Positions 12,501 through 28,895 of a stretch of DNA of 64,000 bases are shown here, in pieces (the stretch's first letter is position 1; every line of letters starts with the position of its first letter). The stretch covers positions 1 through 64,000 of the forward strand of contig RWJK01001250.1 of the NCBI GenBank assembly GCA_004335835.1. The letters are read 5' to 3'. The notes under the pieces are model-generated. The model was not told where the DNA came from and ran no database searches. It saw nothing but the letters and a program-made list of their open reading frames with translations. This stretch comes from Scenedesmus sp. ARA3. Lineage: Eukaryota; Chlorophyta; Chlorophyceae; Sphaeropleales; Scenedesmaceae. The position numbers and the translations under genes are program-made.

Positions 12501-12600
12501 AGCGACTCCCCAAAGGTGTTGACTGCCCACAGCAGCCTGTCAGTGGCCTGCGTGGAGTCGCCAGCAGCACCCGACAGGTCATCTGCAATGCGCTGGACCT

Positions 12601-12658
<58 letters not shown>

Positions 12659-12708
12659 NNNNNNNNNNNNNNNNNNNNNNNNNNNNNNNNNNNNNNNNNN
12701 NNNNNNNN

Positions 12709-12767
<59 letters not shown>

Positions 12768-13147
12768 CGTTCGGCTTGGAATTCGTTGCCAACCAGAGAG
12801 AAGCGATGCCGTCAAAGCCATGCCCTTCGCTGTACTAGATGCAGCAGACACCAATCCTGCAACAATGGCTGAGCGTCAACCTGATCCCTGACTGAGAACA
12901 TGTCGCAAAAATGCATGACACAACACAGGGCAGTGGCCTTGGCCCTCACTGCTTGAAGTCATGGCTAAAAGCTGTCAGCCCCACCATGTCCAACTTTTGA
13001 ATTGTGATACCAAACCAAAGTACCTGACGCACAACATGCACAGCATGAGTCCTCATATCGCACCTGCTTGAAGTCATGGCTGAAAGCTGTCAGCCCCACC
13101 ACATCCAGAGTGAGGCGCTGCGTCTGCGTGGCTACGTCTGTCAAAAA

Positions 13148-13179
<32 letters not shown>

Positions 13180-14334
13180 CCAGGTGCTGCTGCCAGATCT
13201 CTGCCAGCCGTGCGGACCTGCACAGCAGCAGCAGCAGCAGCAGCAGGAGCAGCGCGCAAAGAGCATAAGGCTTCGTCCAGCCACGCACACATTAAGCAAC
13301 TGCTGGGCAGCTCTGACGACCAAACCAACACCACACGACCAGCGAAAGACAGCAAGGTGTACACGGGCCATACATGGAGAGGCCAAAAGAACAAGGCAAA
13401 CTCACCGCTGCACCACCACGTCAGCAAAGCGCTCCAGCTGCGCCCTGTTCCTGAAGGGCGGCGCGCACAGCCGCCTGTGGCGCGCGGTCACATTAACTAC
13501 AGGTCAACTCCAGTAAACACGGTCACACACGGACAAACTCACCGCTGCACCACCACGTCAGCAAAGCGCTCCAGCTGCGCCTTGTTCCTAAAGGGCGGCG
13601 CGCACAGCCGCCTGTGGCGGTCGTTGTAGGCGCCCTGGCTGCCCAGGATGCCCTTCTCATGCGTCACATACTTGTAAATATCCTGCAATATATGTTAGCA
13701 AAGCCACGAAGCAGCCAGCAGTGATTAAATGCATGTGTACCCAGAGATGCACTGGATTGCCGTGGCTGCCCAGGATGCCCTTCTCATGCGTTGCATACTT
13801 GTAGATGTCCTGCAGTGGTTTGAACACGAGTGTGCAAGAGGGGGCGAGTGTGGTAAGATACACAGATCAGCGAGGCCTAGAGCCTACTTGGGGTGTGGCA
13901 CTGCTGCTGCTGCTGCTGCAGCTGCTGTTGCTGCTACTGCTGCTGTCCTTACAACCTCATTCGTTGGTCACGCCACGCACCGGCAGGTAGCGCATGGTGT
14001 AGTTCTTCACGTTGGCAGCACACACGTGCTGGATGTTCTGCGGCGAGTTGAGGAACACCCAGCTGGTGGCGCCGTTGAGGGACGCGGGGTTGGCAAACCT
14101 GAAAACAAATGTCAGCAAACAACACAAGCAGTGGGGCACCGCAATCAGATGGCCAGCAGTTCCGGCACCGCCAGCTGGTGTCGCCACGGCTGCTGCTGCT
14201 GGTGCTGCTGCTGGTGTTGCTGCTGCTGTTGCTGTTGCTTGCTCCATGTTCTCACCTGCACACTGGGTCTTACTTTGCGCTGAACTTCAGCATGGCCACA
14301 CTGCTGAGCACCTGCTGCTGTTCTAATGCTGCAA

Positions 14335-14370
<36 letters not shown>

Positions 14371-14469
14371 AAATTGCTTTTCTTTTGCTCACCTGCACAC
14401 CAGGTCCTATATTCGCTGAACTTCAGCACTGCACATCACTGAATAGCTGCTGCTGCTGATCCCAGGGTT

Positions 14470-14507
<38 letters not shown>

Positions 14508-15101
14508 TTATGTGCCCACCTGCACACTGGGCCGTACTTCGCGCTGAACTTCAGCATGGCCACGTGCAGCCCCTCAAAGAAGATGGTGCCCACATCGCGC
14601 AGTGACTCCAGGCTGCAGGGACATCACAGGATATACACACATGTAAGTAAATAATCAAGATATCATGCGCAGCAGCATCAGGCTTAGTAGCAGGGAGGGA
14701 TCGGCTACAGCTCGGCATCACTGGCTCAGAGCTACAGCTGGCAGTTGCTGGTGATCATGGTCACTTGACGTTGATCTGCTGCAGCAACCGCCAGCAAAAA
14801 CGGGATCAAGCGGCGTAAAGCAACATTAAGCAATATCCTAGGCTCACCTGAAAGGTGCTGGGCCCGGCACATCTACTTGCACTTGATCTGGCTTGGGCCT
14901 CGTCAGCTGGCTCTTCAGCGCAGTGAAGGGGCAGCCAGACGCCTCTGCACTTTCTGTAAGCGCGGTCAAACTTCTTGTTGCTGCTGATCCTGCGGGGTTT
15001 GTGGCGACGCGCGCTACCAAGGAGCATGTGCGCCCAGCTGATGCAGATTTGGCTCGTGTCACGCAGCAGCTTCCGGGCAAGGTGTGTTTGCTGCTCAGCA
15101 T
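9572..15101 (-). CDS. Cytochrome P450 monooxygenase, probably organelle-targeted
   Basis: Eleven exons: 14848-15101, 14520-14612, 13981-14098, 13543-13682, 13064-13217, 12494-12598, 11925-12041, 11422-11560, 10899-11050, 10239-10341 and 9572-10008, giving 603 residues with all frames kept. P450s are haem-thiolate oxygenases. The hallmarks are present: a proline-rich hinge (VPGPAPF) after a Ser/Ala/Arg-rich leader of about 70 residues that resembles a plastid transit peptide; the I-helix GAGHETTATT; the K-helix EVMR; the PERF-like FDPSRF; and the haem loop FLPFGAGARMCLG with its cysteine. The C-terminus ends in a CAG-encoded Gln run and EVDLQRELVSAA. Substrate and CYP family cannot be fixed by reading. 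Exons 2, 4, 5 and 7-10 have partial edge copies in the neighbouring introns, and the last-exon end is repeated three times downstream. A 50-N gap interrupts intron 5. Confidence 0.93.
10450..10627 (-). repeat. Two copies of the 5' edge of P450 exon 10
   Basis: Blocks at about 10460-10490 and 10595-10627 repeat the acceptor and the bases encoding ACIKEVMRL, upstream of the true exon start at 10341. They are spaced roughly 130 bases apart inside intron 9. Confidence 0.85.
10768..10856 (-). repeat. Copy of the 3' edge of P450 exon 9
   Basis: Repeats the exon end encoding QAVLG.RPPAYADLEQLPYL about 115 bases downstream of the true exon 9 donor. The copy keeps GT-like bases after the exon end. 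Confidence 0.85.
11215..11375. repeat. TAA/TTA-rich microsatellite in P450 intron 8
   Basis: About 160 bases of nearly pure AAT/AAC triplets. It stands out sharply from the GC-rich, CAG-rich surroundings. Confidence 0.9.
11615..11828 (-). repeat. Two copies of the 5' edge of P450 exon 8
   Basis: Blocks at about 11630-11705 and 11757-11825 repeat the acceptor and the bases encoding ERRIALAAGQPVPQDLLGIL, upstream of the real exon start at 11560. Confidence 0.85.
12105..12175 (-). repeat. Copy of the 5' edge of P450 exon 7
   Basis: Repeats the region encoding VFITPMPLL...GLPHL, with substitutions, about 130 bases upstream of the real exon start at 12041. Confidence 0.8.
12599..12766 (-). repeat. 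CAG/CTG run with a 50-N gap before the P450 exon 6 acceptor
   Basis: CAG repeats flank a gap at 12659-12708. On the gene strand this is a CTG run ending directly at the acceptor of exon 6. The true repeat length is unknown because the assembly breaks here. Confidence 0.9.
12945..13000 (-). repeat. Copy of the 3' edge of P450 exon 5
   Basis: Repeats the bases encoding DVVGLTAFSHDFKQ, with changes, about 120 bases downstream of the exon 5 donor at 13064. Confidence 0.75.
13409..13492 (-). repeat. Copy of the 3' edge of P450 exon 4
   Basis: Nearly exact repeat of the bases encoding RRLCAPPFRNKAQLERFADV and the donor, about 130 bases downstream of the real exon end at 13543. Confidence 0.9.
13757..13815 (-). 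repeat. Copy of the 5' edge of P450 exon 4
   Basis: Repeats the acceptor and the bases encoding DIYKYVTHEKGILGS, upstream of the real exon start at 13682. Exon 4 therefore has copies of both edges. Confidence 0.85.
14250..14432 (-). repeat. Two copies of the 3' edge of P450 exon 2
   Basis: Blocks at about 14252-14300 and 14390-14432 repeat the bases encoding MLKFSAKYGPVCR and the GTGAG donor, downstream of the real exon end at 14520. One copy has TAA in place of the Tyr codon. Confidence 0.85.
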
Positions 15102-15849
15102 GGTGTCTGATGGCGCAAGATGCTTTTATCAAGTATTAGAATCACAGTTTGATGCTGTTTGCCGCAAACAGGGACTTCACAACAGGACTGAGTGACCTGA
15201 ACAAGCTGTACAGAAGCCCTGCTGCAATAACGTTTCCTTCAAAAGCCACAGATACTGTTTGGTTGCAGAACTGGTAAGCAGATCTTGTCAACAGCTCAAC
15301 AGACAGAAAGATCGTCGTGGCACTCGGTCAAAAACCCAGGACGCAGCTGCAGACATACAGCGGCAAGCAAATTCATCAGCAAACCTTACTTTTCTACGAT
15401 TTAATTTGTTTCATCTCGCAGCACGCGTACCATGGCTGTTCAACTCTTGTTACTTGACATGTGACCCTTGTGTGTCGATTCAATCCAAAAATTCACTAGA
15501 AAGACATCAGTTCAGCTATATTGCTCCGAAATTGAACATGAGCAGAGCCACTACCCGCGTCAGCAAGCAGTTCTAGCCCCGGCAACTGGTTCCGGTCACC
15601 TCGGCGGCACACTCGGCTTCGTGCTTGCGTATATATCAGCGTAATTCGGCTGTATACGTCACAAAGTTCAACAAATCACCCAGGCGACAACTGAAAGTTG
15701 ACGGTGTTTCACACAGTTGCCTGAAGACGGTAGCAGCAGCAGCACCAGCAGCAGCACCGGCAGCAGTAACAGACCGGAGCTAGTAACCACAGTGATAGCT
15801 TGTCAAAGCACATCACAACGTTTACTGTACTAAAACCACTACCAGCAGC

Positions 15850-15881
<32 letters not shown>

Positions 15882-15885
15882 TGCC
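15102..15885. promoter_or_regulatory. Divergent intergenic region between P450 and the DEAD-box gene
   Basis: About 780 bases hold both promoters and 5' UTRs. A TATATA stretch lies near 15630 but cannot be assigned to either gene. CAG runs (15842-15882) lie directly before the helicase ATG, so its 5' UTR is probably CAG-rich. Confidence 0.45.
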
Positions 15886-22561
<6,676 letters not shown>

Positions 22562-22639
22562 CGCCGCAACTCCTGAAGATGAGGATGAAGGGGTTTAACA
22601 TCTTTCTTTGAGCATTGAACCTTAGCTTCCCTCTCTGAT

Positions 22640-22912
22640 ACTGCACGTGGAGATTGGCTTCACTGCAGCCAGGGAGGCTTGGGCTGCCTGGCAGGCTGCG
22701 GAAGAAGCTTGCAGGGCAGACGGCCGCGCAGGCTGCAGCAGCAGCTGGCAAGGCAAAGGGCGGCGGCAGCGCAGGCAAGGCTGCTGCGAAGCGTGGCAGG
22801 CCTGGCAAGTAGTGCAGCAGGCTGCGCAGGCTGCAACAGCAGCCGGCAAGGCAAAGGGCGGCAGCAGCACAGGCAAGGCCATTGCAAAGCGTGGGCGGCC
22901 TGGAATGTAGGG
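22640..22912 (+). repeat. Tandem partial copies of the helicase last-exon 3' end
   Basis: After the stop at 22561, the coding tail (LPGRL.KKLAGQ, AAGKAKGG, AKRGRPGK then stop) recurs at about 22680-22812, and a shorter version at about 22815-22910. Spacing from the original to the first copy is about 249 bases. Stop codons are preserved. Confidence 0.88.
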
Positions 22913-23149
22913 CATCAAGAGGTGGCTGAGGTTTGATATTTGTTATCTGCGCAGCAGCGCAAACCTTCAGATTTCCTCTCTGCAACTTCACGACAGATGG
23001 ACCTCTTGGTCACGTCAATCTGCTCTTCAGTGCGCGAATTGCCCAGCTTTCTTATTGCAGTCGCTGGCTGCACGGCCGGCTGGTGCGCGCAATGGGTATG
23101 CTGCACACTGCCCAGTCATGGCATTATTTTGTGCGCAGCTGGGGTGGGG

Positions 23150-23154
23150 TGTAA
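23150..23154 (+). terminator. Candidate poly(A) signal TGTAA downstream of the helicase
   Basis: TGTAA lies about 590 bases after the helicase stop and just before the next candidate gene. Weak on its own. Confidence 0.3.
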
Positions 23155-23217
23155 ACAAACCTGAACATCCAGCTGTATGAGCTAGTTCTGGGTAAACATG
23201 GCACAGGAGAGTTGAAC

Positions 23218-25245
23218 ATGGCATTGTTCAGTGTTGGTAGCATGCACTTCCCCATAGCCATCATGGCTATGGCATGGGCACTGCTGGCTCAGCCAGTGGC
23301 CGCACCACGTGGTACCACTGAGCAGCAGTGGCCAACTAACTGTTCAGCACCGTGCTGGCTTCAGCAGACAACTGCTCAGCTGGCCAACGGGTTTGATTCA
23401 GGCTGTCAGGGGTGTGAGGCCGACGAGACTGTTCTGGCGTGTCGGATGCATCCAAGGCAAGTTGCCACTGTGGCATTCCCACATGCAACATGTGTTACGG
23501 CACGGTGCGTCAGCAGCAGCCTGCCCAGCATCAACTTCGCGTGCTTAAACGCCTGATTCTTTCGATGTACTTTGCGTTTGTCGCACCGCCACCGGACCCG
23601 GCACAACGGCAACAGCAGCGGGAGTACATTCGGTCTCGGAAACCGTGTCAAGGCTTGCAAAGGAGCGCCATGGGCAATACTTTAGGCGGTTGCTTTACTA
23701 CATCTACTGTAGCAGGCCGCGCATGGCTAAAAGATGCGTAAACGTCAGTACAACAACCCAGCCCTGCTGTCACTCTCCAGCACAACTACGGGCTCTACGA
23801 CATTCTCAGCAGCAACTCACCCGAGGACGTGGCTGTGTACGAGGTTTCACTCATACGGAAGCTGCCGTATCAACGCGCAGTGCAAAACATCATCACCACA
23901 GTCAAGGCCAACATGGCGACTGTGGCGGTGGCAGCACAGCCTGATCCTCTGGCTGCTATCAACATCCCTCAACCAAACATCGCAGCGAACATCAAAGTAA
24001 ATGCAAAAATAGGTATCGGCTGTTTTGGCTTGGGAGTGGAATGCCCAGTCAGTGTGTGCTGCTGCTGCAGCAGCAGCAGCTGCTGCTGCAGCAGCAGCAG
24101 CTGCTGCTGCGGGCCAGAAGGGATGACACATGAGCAGCTACGAAAGAGTTACACCTCTGTAGCACGAAACATCATCATCAAAGGCAAGGAAGTCAGCTGT
24201 GACCGCGCACAACAGACCCTGGAAAGCATCCTGGATCCCAGCTTTCTGCGCACAAACAGGCACTGCGTACTGGTTGGCAGCTGCTACAATGCCAAAGAGG
24301 GTCACCCATGCGGTATGCTGCGTGTGCTGGAGTGGGTAGACGATGCTGAGGCGGGCCTCAACCTGCACTGCAAGTAAGTACTCAGAGAGAGGAAAGAGGG
24401 GAATGATGCAATATGTACAGCCTGCACATGAGTCATCGTCATGCAGCGCTGCAGCTACGGCTACACATGCTGTGCAGCTCAGCAAAAATTCTTGTCGCTA
24501 AACCTTTGTAACACATGGATAGTGGAAGGAAACTTGCTTGTGTTCCCCCTAAATGCTAGCCACAGGGCCGTCCCTGTGCCGAGTTGCTCTGGTTGCAACA
24601 ACACACTGCCGCGCCAAGCCAATCACTTGCACAGTCGCAGCATCACGAGACCATGCCTACTCATGCAGCATGAGCAACCTCGCCACATGACGAATTTTCA
24701 TCAGTGATGAGCATGCCCAGCGGCAGCCGCACTGCTTGGTGCAGTCTATGGCTTCAGTACTGCTGTGGCAGTGTGTGGACCAATCTGTTGATGCTGGTAT
24801 ATGCGCGCAGGTACGTCCTGTTCAATGTGCCAATTGCCTTGATGACCGGGTACACCAGCGTCTCCTGTAGCGTGATTGTGCGGCACACCACAGAGCACGC
24901 ATCATCAGTAGACAACTTCACAAATGACCAGGAAACCTGGGAATCTGTGCAGAAAAGCAGGGTGCAGGTGCAGCCATTGCCAGCAAATCCTGGTGCTGCC
25001 AATCAAGACCCCACAGCTGCAGCTGCCTACCCAGGCTCTAGCTGGAGCTGGCGCAGCACCTTTTTCGGCACTCAGGGCAATCTGGATGCTGGTGCTGACA
25101 AAATCTGCAACCCTGACGGTGATGATGGCCTGTACCTGTGAGCGTCCATCCCTGCTGTAATGGCCCTGGCAATCACAAAGGCACAGGACTTCCGGGACTT
25201 TGACTTCACCAGTACGCACCAAATGGGGCAATGCATCAAGTCCGC

Positions 25246-25287
<42 letters not shown>

Positions 25288-25420
25288 AAGGTGTATGCAT
25301 GGCTTTGGCCATATAGCAGCAAAGCAGTTGGCTCAGAAGGTGGGCAGCGACTGGGTGGCAGCCGTGCTGGCGTTTGACCCAAAAGAGGCACGGAACTACG
25401 CCCTGTATATGTGGGATTGA
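23218..25420 (+). CDS. Unrecognised candidate gene, possible secreted protein (model incomplete)
   Basis: I do not recognise this gene. An ATG at 23218 opens about 112 codons. They begin with a hydrophobic signal-peptide-like segment (HFPIAIMAMAWALLAQPVAA), followed by a Cys-containing region (WPTNCSAPCWLQ, GCQGCEADETVLACRMHP). Further coding-looking blocks follow: HNYGLYDILSSNSPEDVAVY and KLPYQRAVQNIITTVKANMA (about 23780-24000), MTHEQLRKSYTSVARNIIIK to NLHCK (to 24373), and after a good GTAAGT donor and AG acceptor at about 24810 the in-frame YVLFNVPIALMTGYTSVSCS (to about 25140). The last block is DFRDFDFTSTHQMGQ and GSDWVAAVLAFDPKEA (about 25185-25420). Only the 24373/24811 junction is convincing. 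The parts between 23500 and 23780 change frame, so there may be short introns or sequence errors. It could also be two genes. Confidence 0.35.
24057..24112. repeat. Alternating CTG and CAG blocks (self-complementary)
   Basis: Blocks of three or four CTG and CAG units alternate, so the stretch can fold back on itself. It reads as Cys and Ser runs in the local open frame. Confidence 0.85.
25241..25276 (+). repeat. CAG/AGC run
   Basis: About ten AGC units within the candidate coding block near 25.2 kb, encoding Ser in the open frame. Confidence 0.85.
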
Positions 25421-25628
25421 TGTCAGCTAAAAGGCAGGTGGGTTCACCAGAAAGGCCGGGGTCCGCTCTGTGTCGAAGCGAGTTGCTGTCAGGAGCGTTG
25501 CTGCAGCGCTGACAGCGGCAGCTGTGATGGCACTGCCAAGGCAACTGCTACAGGGCAGCGGTGGCTTTTTTAATATCATATTGAAAGGACTGGATGATCC
25601 AGCCGATCAGCTGCTGCGGTCTGGCTTG

Positions 25629-25629
25629 T

Positions 25630-25687
<58 letters not shown>

Positions 25688-25760
25688 NNNNNNNNNNNNN
25701 NNNNNNNNNNNNNNNNNNNNNNNNNNNNNNNNNNNNNAGCAGCAGCAGCAGCAGCAGCAG

Positions 25761-25800
<40 letters not shown>
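25629..25800 (+). repeat. CAG run with a 50-N gap
   Basis: CAG units on both sides of the gap at 25688-25737. True length unknown. It lies downstream of the unrecognised locus. Confidence 0.9.
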
Positions 25801-25801
<1 letters not shown>

Positions 25802-26189
25802 GCTCCACCTAGCATCCATTGGTAGCATTCATGAGCTTTGTAGGTTCTGGCTGGCATCCCGGCTGGCATCCCGGCTGAACTCAGCTACACCAACCTGGCG
25901 GAGAAGTTGTAAATCAGCATATGCAACTCAAGTGATCGTTTGGCTCATATCAGCGATGAATTGCTGTAGTAGATATCAAAGCATTGGGTGCTAGTTTGGC
26001 CACCGTGCATCAGAACAATCAGCACGCATGATGTGCATTTGCGTACTTATCTGGCATGTGAGTGCTAGCTGTGACGTAACAATATGGCCTGGTGGGTGCG
26101 GCGACGCAGTGATTCACCTTGGTGATTCTGTGGCGATGCGGTATATGCAGCAACAACAGTTGGTGGCAGCAGCGACGGTAAAGCAGCGG
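25801..26189. other. Intergenic, no recognisable feature
   Basis: About 390 bases. It contains a short direct repeat CCCGGCTGGCAT near 25855-25875. I see no gene. Confidence 0.4.
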
Positions 26190-26231
26190 CCATGAAGGAG
26201 GCAGCAGGGGAGGCTCGTTTGGAGCACGGCT

Positions 26232-26266
<35 letters not shown>

Positions 26267-26640
26267 GTGCAGGGGGCAAGCGCAAGGCGCTGCTTGGCAG
26301 GCTGAGGAAGAAGCTGGCAGGGCAGAAGGCCGCGCAGGCTGCAACAGCAGCCGGCAAGGCAAAGGGCGGCGGCAGCCCGGGCAAGGCTGCTGCCAAACGT
26401 GGCAGGCCTGGCAAGTAGTGCAGAAGGCCGCGCAGGCTGCAGCAGCAGCGGGCAAGGCAAAGGGCGGCAGCCCGGGCAAGCCTGCTGCGAAATCTGGCAG
26501 GCCTGGCAAGTAGTGCAGAAGGCTGTGTAGGCTGCAGCAGCAGCTGGCAAGGCAAAGGGCGGCAGCAGTTATACCCCTTTTATACAGTTTAGGCAAGCCT
26601 GCCGTGAAGCGTGCACGTGGCCCGCCTGGCAAGTAGTGAT
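26190..26640 (+). repeat. Dispersed copies of the helicase last-exon 3' end
   Basis: About 3.6 kb downstream of the helicase stop, the coding tail reappears: the CAG run, then GGKRKAL.GRLRKKLAGQKA, AAGKAKGGG and AKRGRPGK with stop. It is followed by two or three shorter repeats of AAGKAKGG...GRPGK up to 26636. The strand is the same as the helicase. No helicase core is present, so this is a fragment, not a gene. Confidence 0.85.
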
Positions 26641-28046
26641 GGAAGGCTGGGAGAGGACTTGACTTTGCTTTTCAGTAGCACAGAGTTAAACGTTGGATGA
26701 TCTCGGCTTGCACGCCAGGTAGAGGGGTTGCACGGTGTGTTTATGCTGCACACGGCTTGCTCGCCAATAATTTCGAATTAGCATGTGGTTGCGTATAGAT
26801 GCACCTATGATGGCAGTCTGAGCATGGCGGCTCGTGAAGCAAAATACCGGTATACCTGGCGCCCAACTGTAAAGTTGACTGATCATACTGATCGGTGGGA
26901 AGCGCATGTGGGAAACGCCGATCGAACCCCGCCTTTTGCTCAGTGTACTGTCCCTATTTTTGCTGCCAGCAAACGTAACACAGGCAGCACGGACCGTGGA
27001 GAGACGATCCACGCATACAAACAATGCAATGTACAGAGGCGTGCTATCTGATGCCTGGTTTGTCCACATCGTCCAAAATTCGACACAAACTGTCGCGAAC
27101 CTGCTGGCGGTCAATGGCGGGCTTTGGCGGGCTAGCCCAGCGCTGGCATTGCAGAGACAAGCCACACAGACTGATCAGACCACTCAGTGACTGGTGTTTC
27201 TGATCCTATGGCGTCCTACTATCTCAGGGTTGATGTACACCGGAGAATGTTTTTTGGGTACAAGGCGATTGGTACAAGGCGTGTAGGCTTCCATGCACAC
27301 GTTCCATCAATCAGCAAAGGCCGGGGGCGGGCCGTCACACCGGCTAGTTCATGATCAGTGCCGGCTGCAGAACACCGCATCTCAACCAAATGCAGCAGTC
27401 ATCACTGAATCACAACAGCAGGTTGCACTCTCACATTCCCTTTGGCCGGCCGATGCCGTCGTCCGCCGGCTTTGCCTTCAGCGCCGCCACATACATCACC
27501 CCAGCGACCCGTAAACCTATCTGTTCCCGTCGCAATAAATGTCTTCGACGCACTTTTTGTTCGAACGTACTCAGGATACTTCCATGCTTACATGCTATAT
27601 GCAAGCTCTCTGTGAACATGTGCGTGGGCTCCATGGCAGGGCGCATTGCCAATGCCAACGGAGCCAACAGCCAGTGATGACCACTGACACACAACACACA
27701 ACCAGAGCCTCATTCAGTGAGAATGATTTCATGAGGGACCTGACACCATCGTTAGCCGCCGCCTACATTTGGTATCAGCCGCAACATCTCACAGCCCTGC
27801 TGGCCGGCCGATGCCGTCATCTGCAAGCTTCGCCTTCAGCGCCGCCACATACGTTTGGATCGGCTCCATGGCAGGGTTGATCGCCGCGCCCGTCAAAACG
27901 TAGCCAGCGCCGCAGGGCTCTTCTAGCTGCAGATGGCACATGCTCATGCCACTGGCTGTTGTGGACCACTACTAAAAAGCCTGTAGCTGCATGTGGGTCC
28001 GAGATTTGGCACCATCATGGGACACTGGTAACAAAGAAACCAGATC
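26641..28046. other. Intergenic, with degenerate copies of the neighbouring TPR gene end
   Basis: About 1.4 kb between convergent loci. The stretch 26650-27420 holds nothing I recognise apart from a short GGTACAAGGCG direct repeat near 27257-27280. The rest is described under the TPR 3'-end copies. Confidence 0.5.
27425..27965 (-). repeat. Two degenerate copies of the TPR-gene last-exon 3' end
   Basis: Blocks at about 27440-27500 and 27795-27960 repeat the end of the UVR/TPR gene, encoding YVAALKAK.ADDGI.RP, on the same strand and downstream of its stop. The second copy also carries the preceding PAMEPIQ and HLQLE region with small indels. Confidence 0.88.
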
Positions 28047-28860
28047 TCACAAGCCCTCTGGCCGGCTGATGCCATCATCCGCGAGCTTCGCCTTTAGTGC
28101 TGCAACATACGTCTGGATGGGCTCCATGGCAGGGTTAATCGCCAGCGCCCGCTGAAACGCAGCCAGCGCCGCAGGGTGGTCTTCTAGCTGCAGGTGGCAC
28201 ATGCCCATGCCGCTGGCTGCACCAAAGTGGTAAGGGTTGAGCTGCAGCACCAGCTGGCACACCTCGATGCTCTCCTCGTATCGGTGCATCAGGTACAGCA
28301 GCGTGGCGCGCTTGTTGTGCGCCTGCAGACCGATGCATGCGGGCAAAAAAACAAGGTTGCTGCCAGAAGAGGGGGTGGGTACGCTGAGGCAATGCTGCAG
28401 CTGCTGCCGTGGCATAAGCAGCTCGTAACGGTTGCTTCTGCTGCTGCTGCTGCTGCTCACCTCAGCAAAGCTGGGCTCCAGCTTGCATGGCCTCAACAAA
28501 CATTCCAGCGCTGCTGCTGCTGCTCCTGCTGCTGCTCCTGCTGCTGCTGCTCCCACTGCTGCTGCCACTGCCACTGCTACTGCCGGTGCCGGCTGCTGTT
28601 CTGCTTTATCTGCTTGACATCAGAAAAAAAGGCTCACCTCTGCAAAGCTGGGCTCCAGCTTGCACGCCTGATCAAACACACCCCGCTTCTACTGCCACTG
28701 CTGCTCTCACTGCTGCTGCTGCTGCCACTGCTTGTCTCTACAAAACTGCTGCTGCTCACCTCCGCAAAGCTTGGCTCAAGCTTGCAGGCCTCATCAAACA
28801 CCTCCAGCGCCGCTCTAAACTTGACCAGGGGGCTGCCAGGCTGCAGCAGCGCCACACCCT

Positions 28861-28895
<35 letters not shown>

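Noticed and set aside
25594..25869. Open frames across the CAG/N gap
   Set aside because: They consist of single-residue runs interrupted by N and contain no real protein.
26190..26640. Second helicase gene
   Set aside because: Only the low-complexity tail is present; no helicase motif lies nearby.
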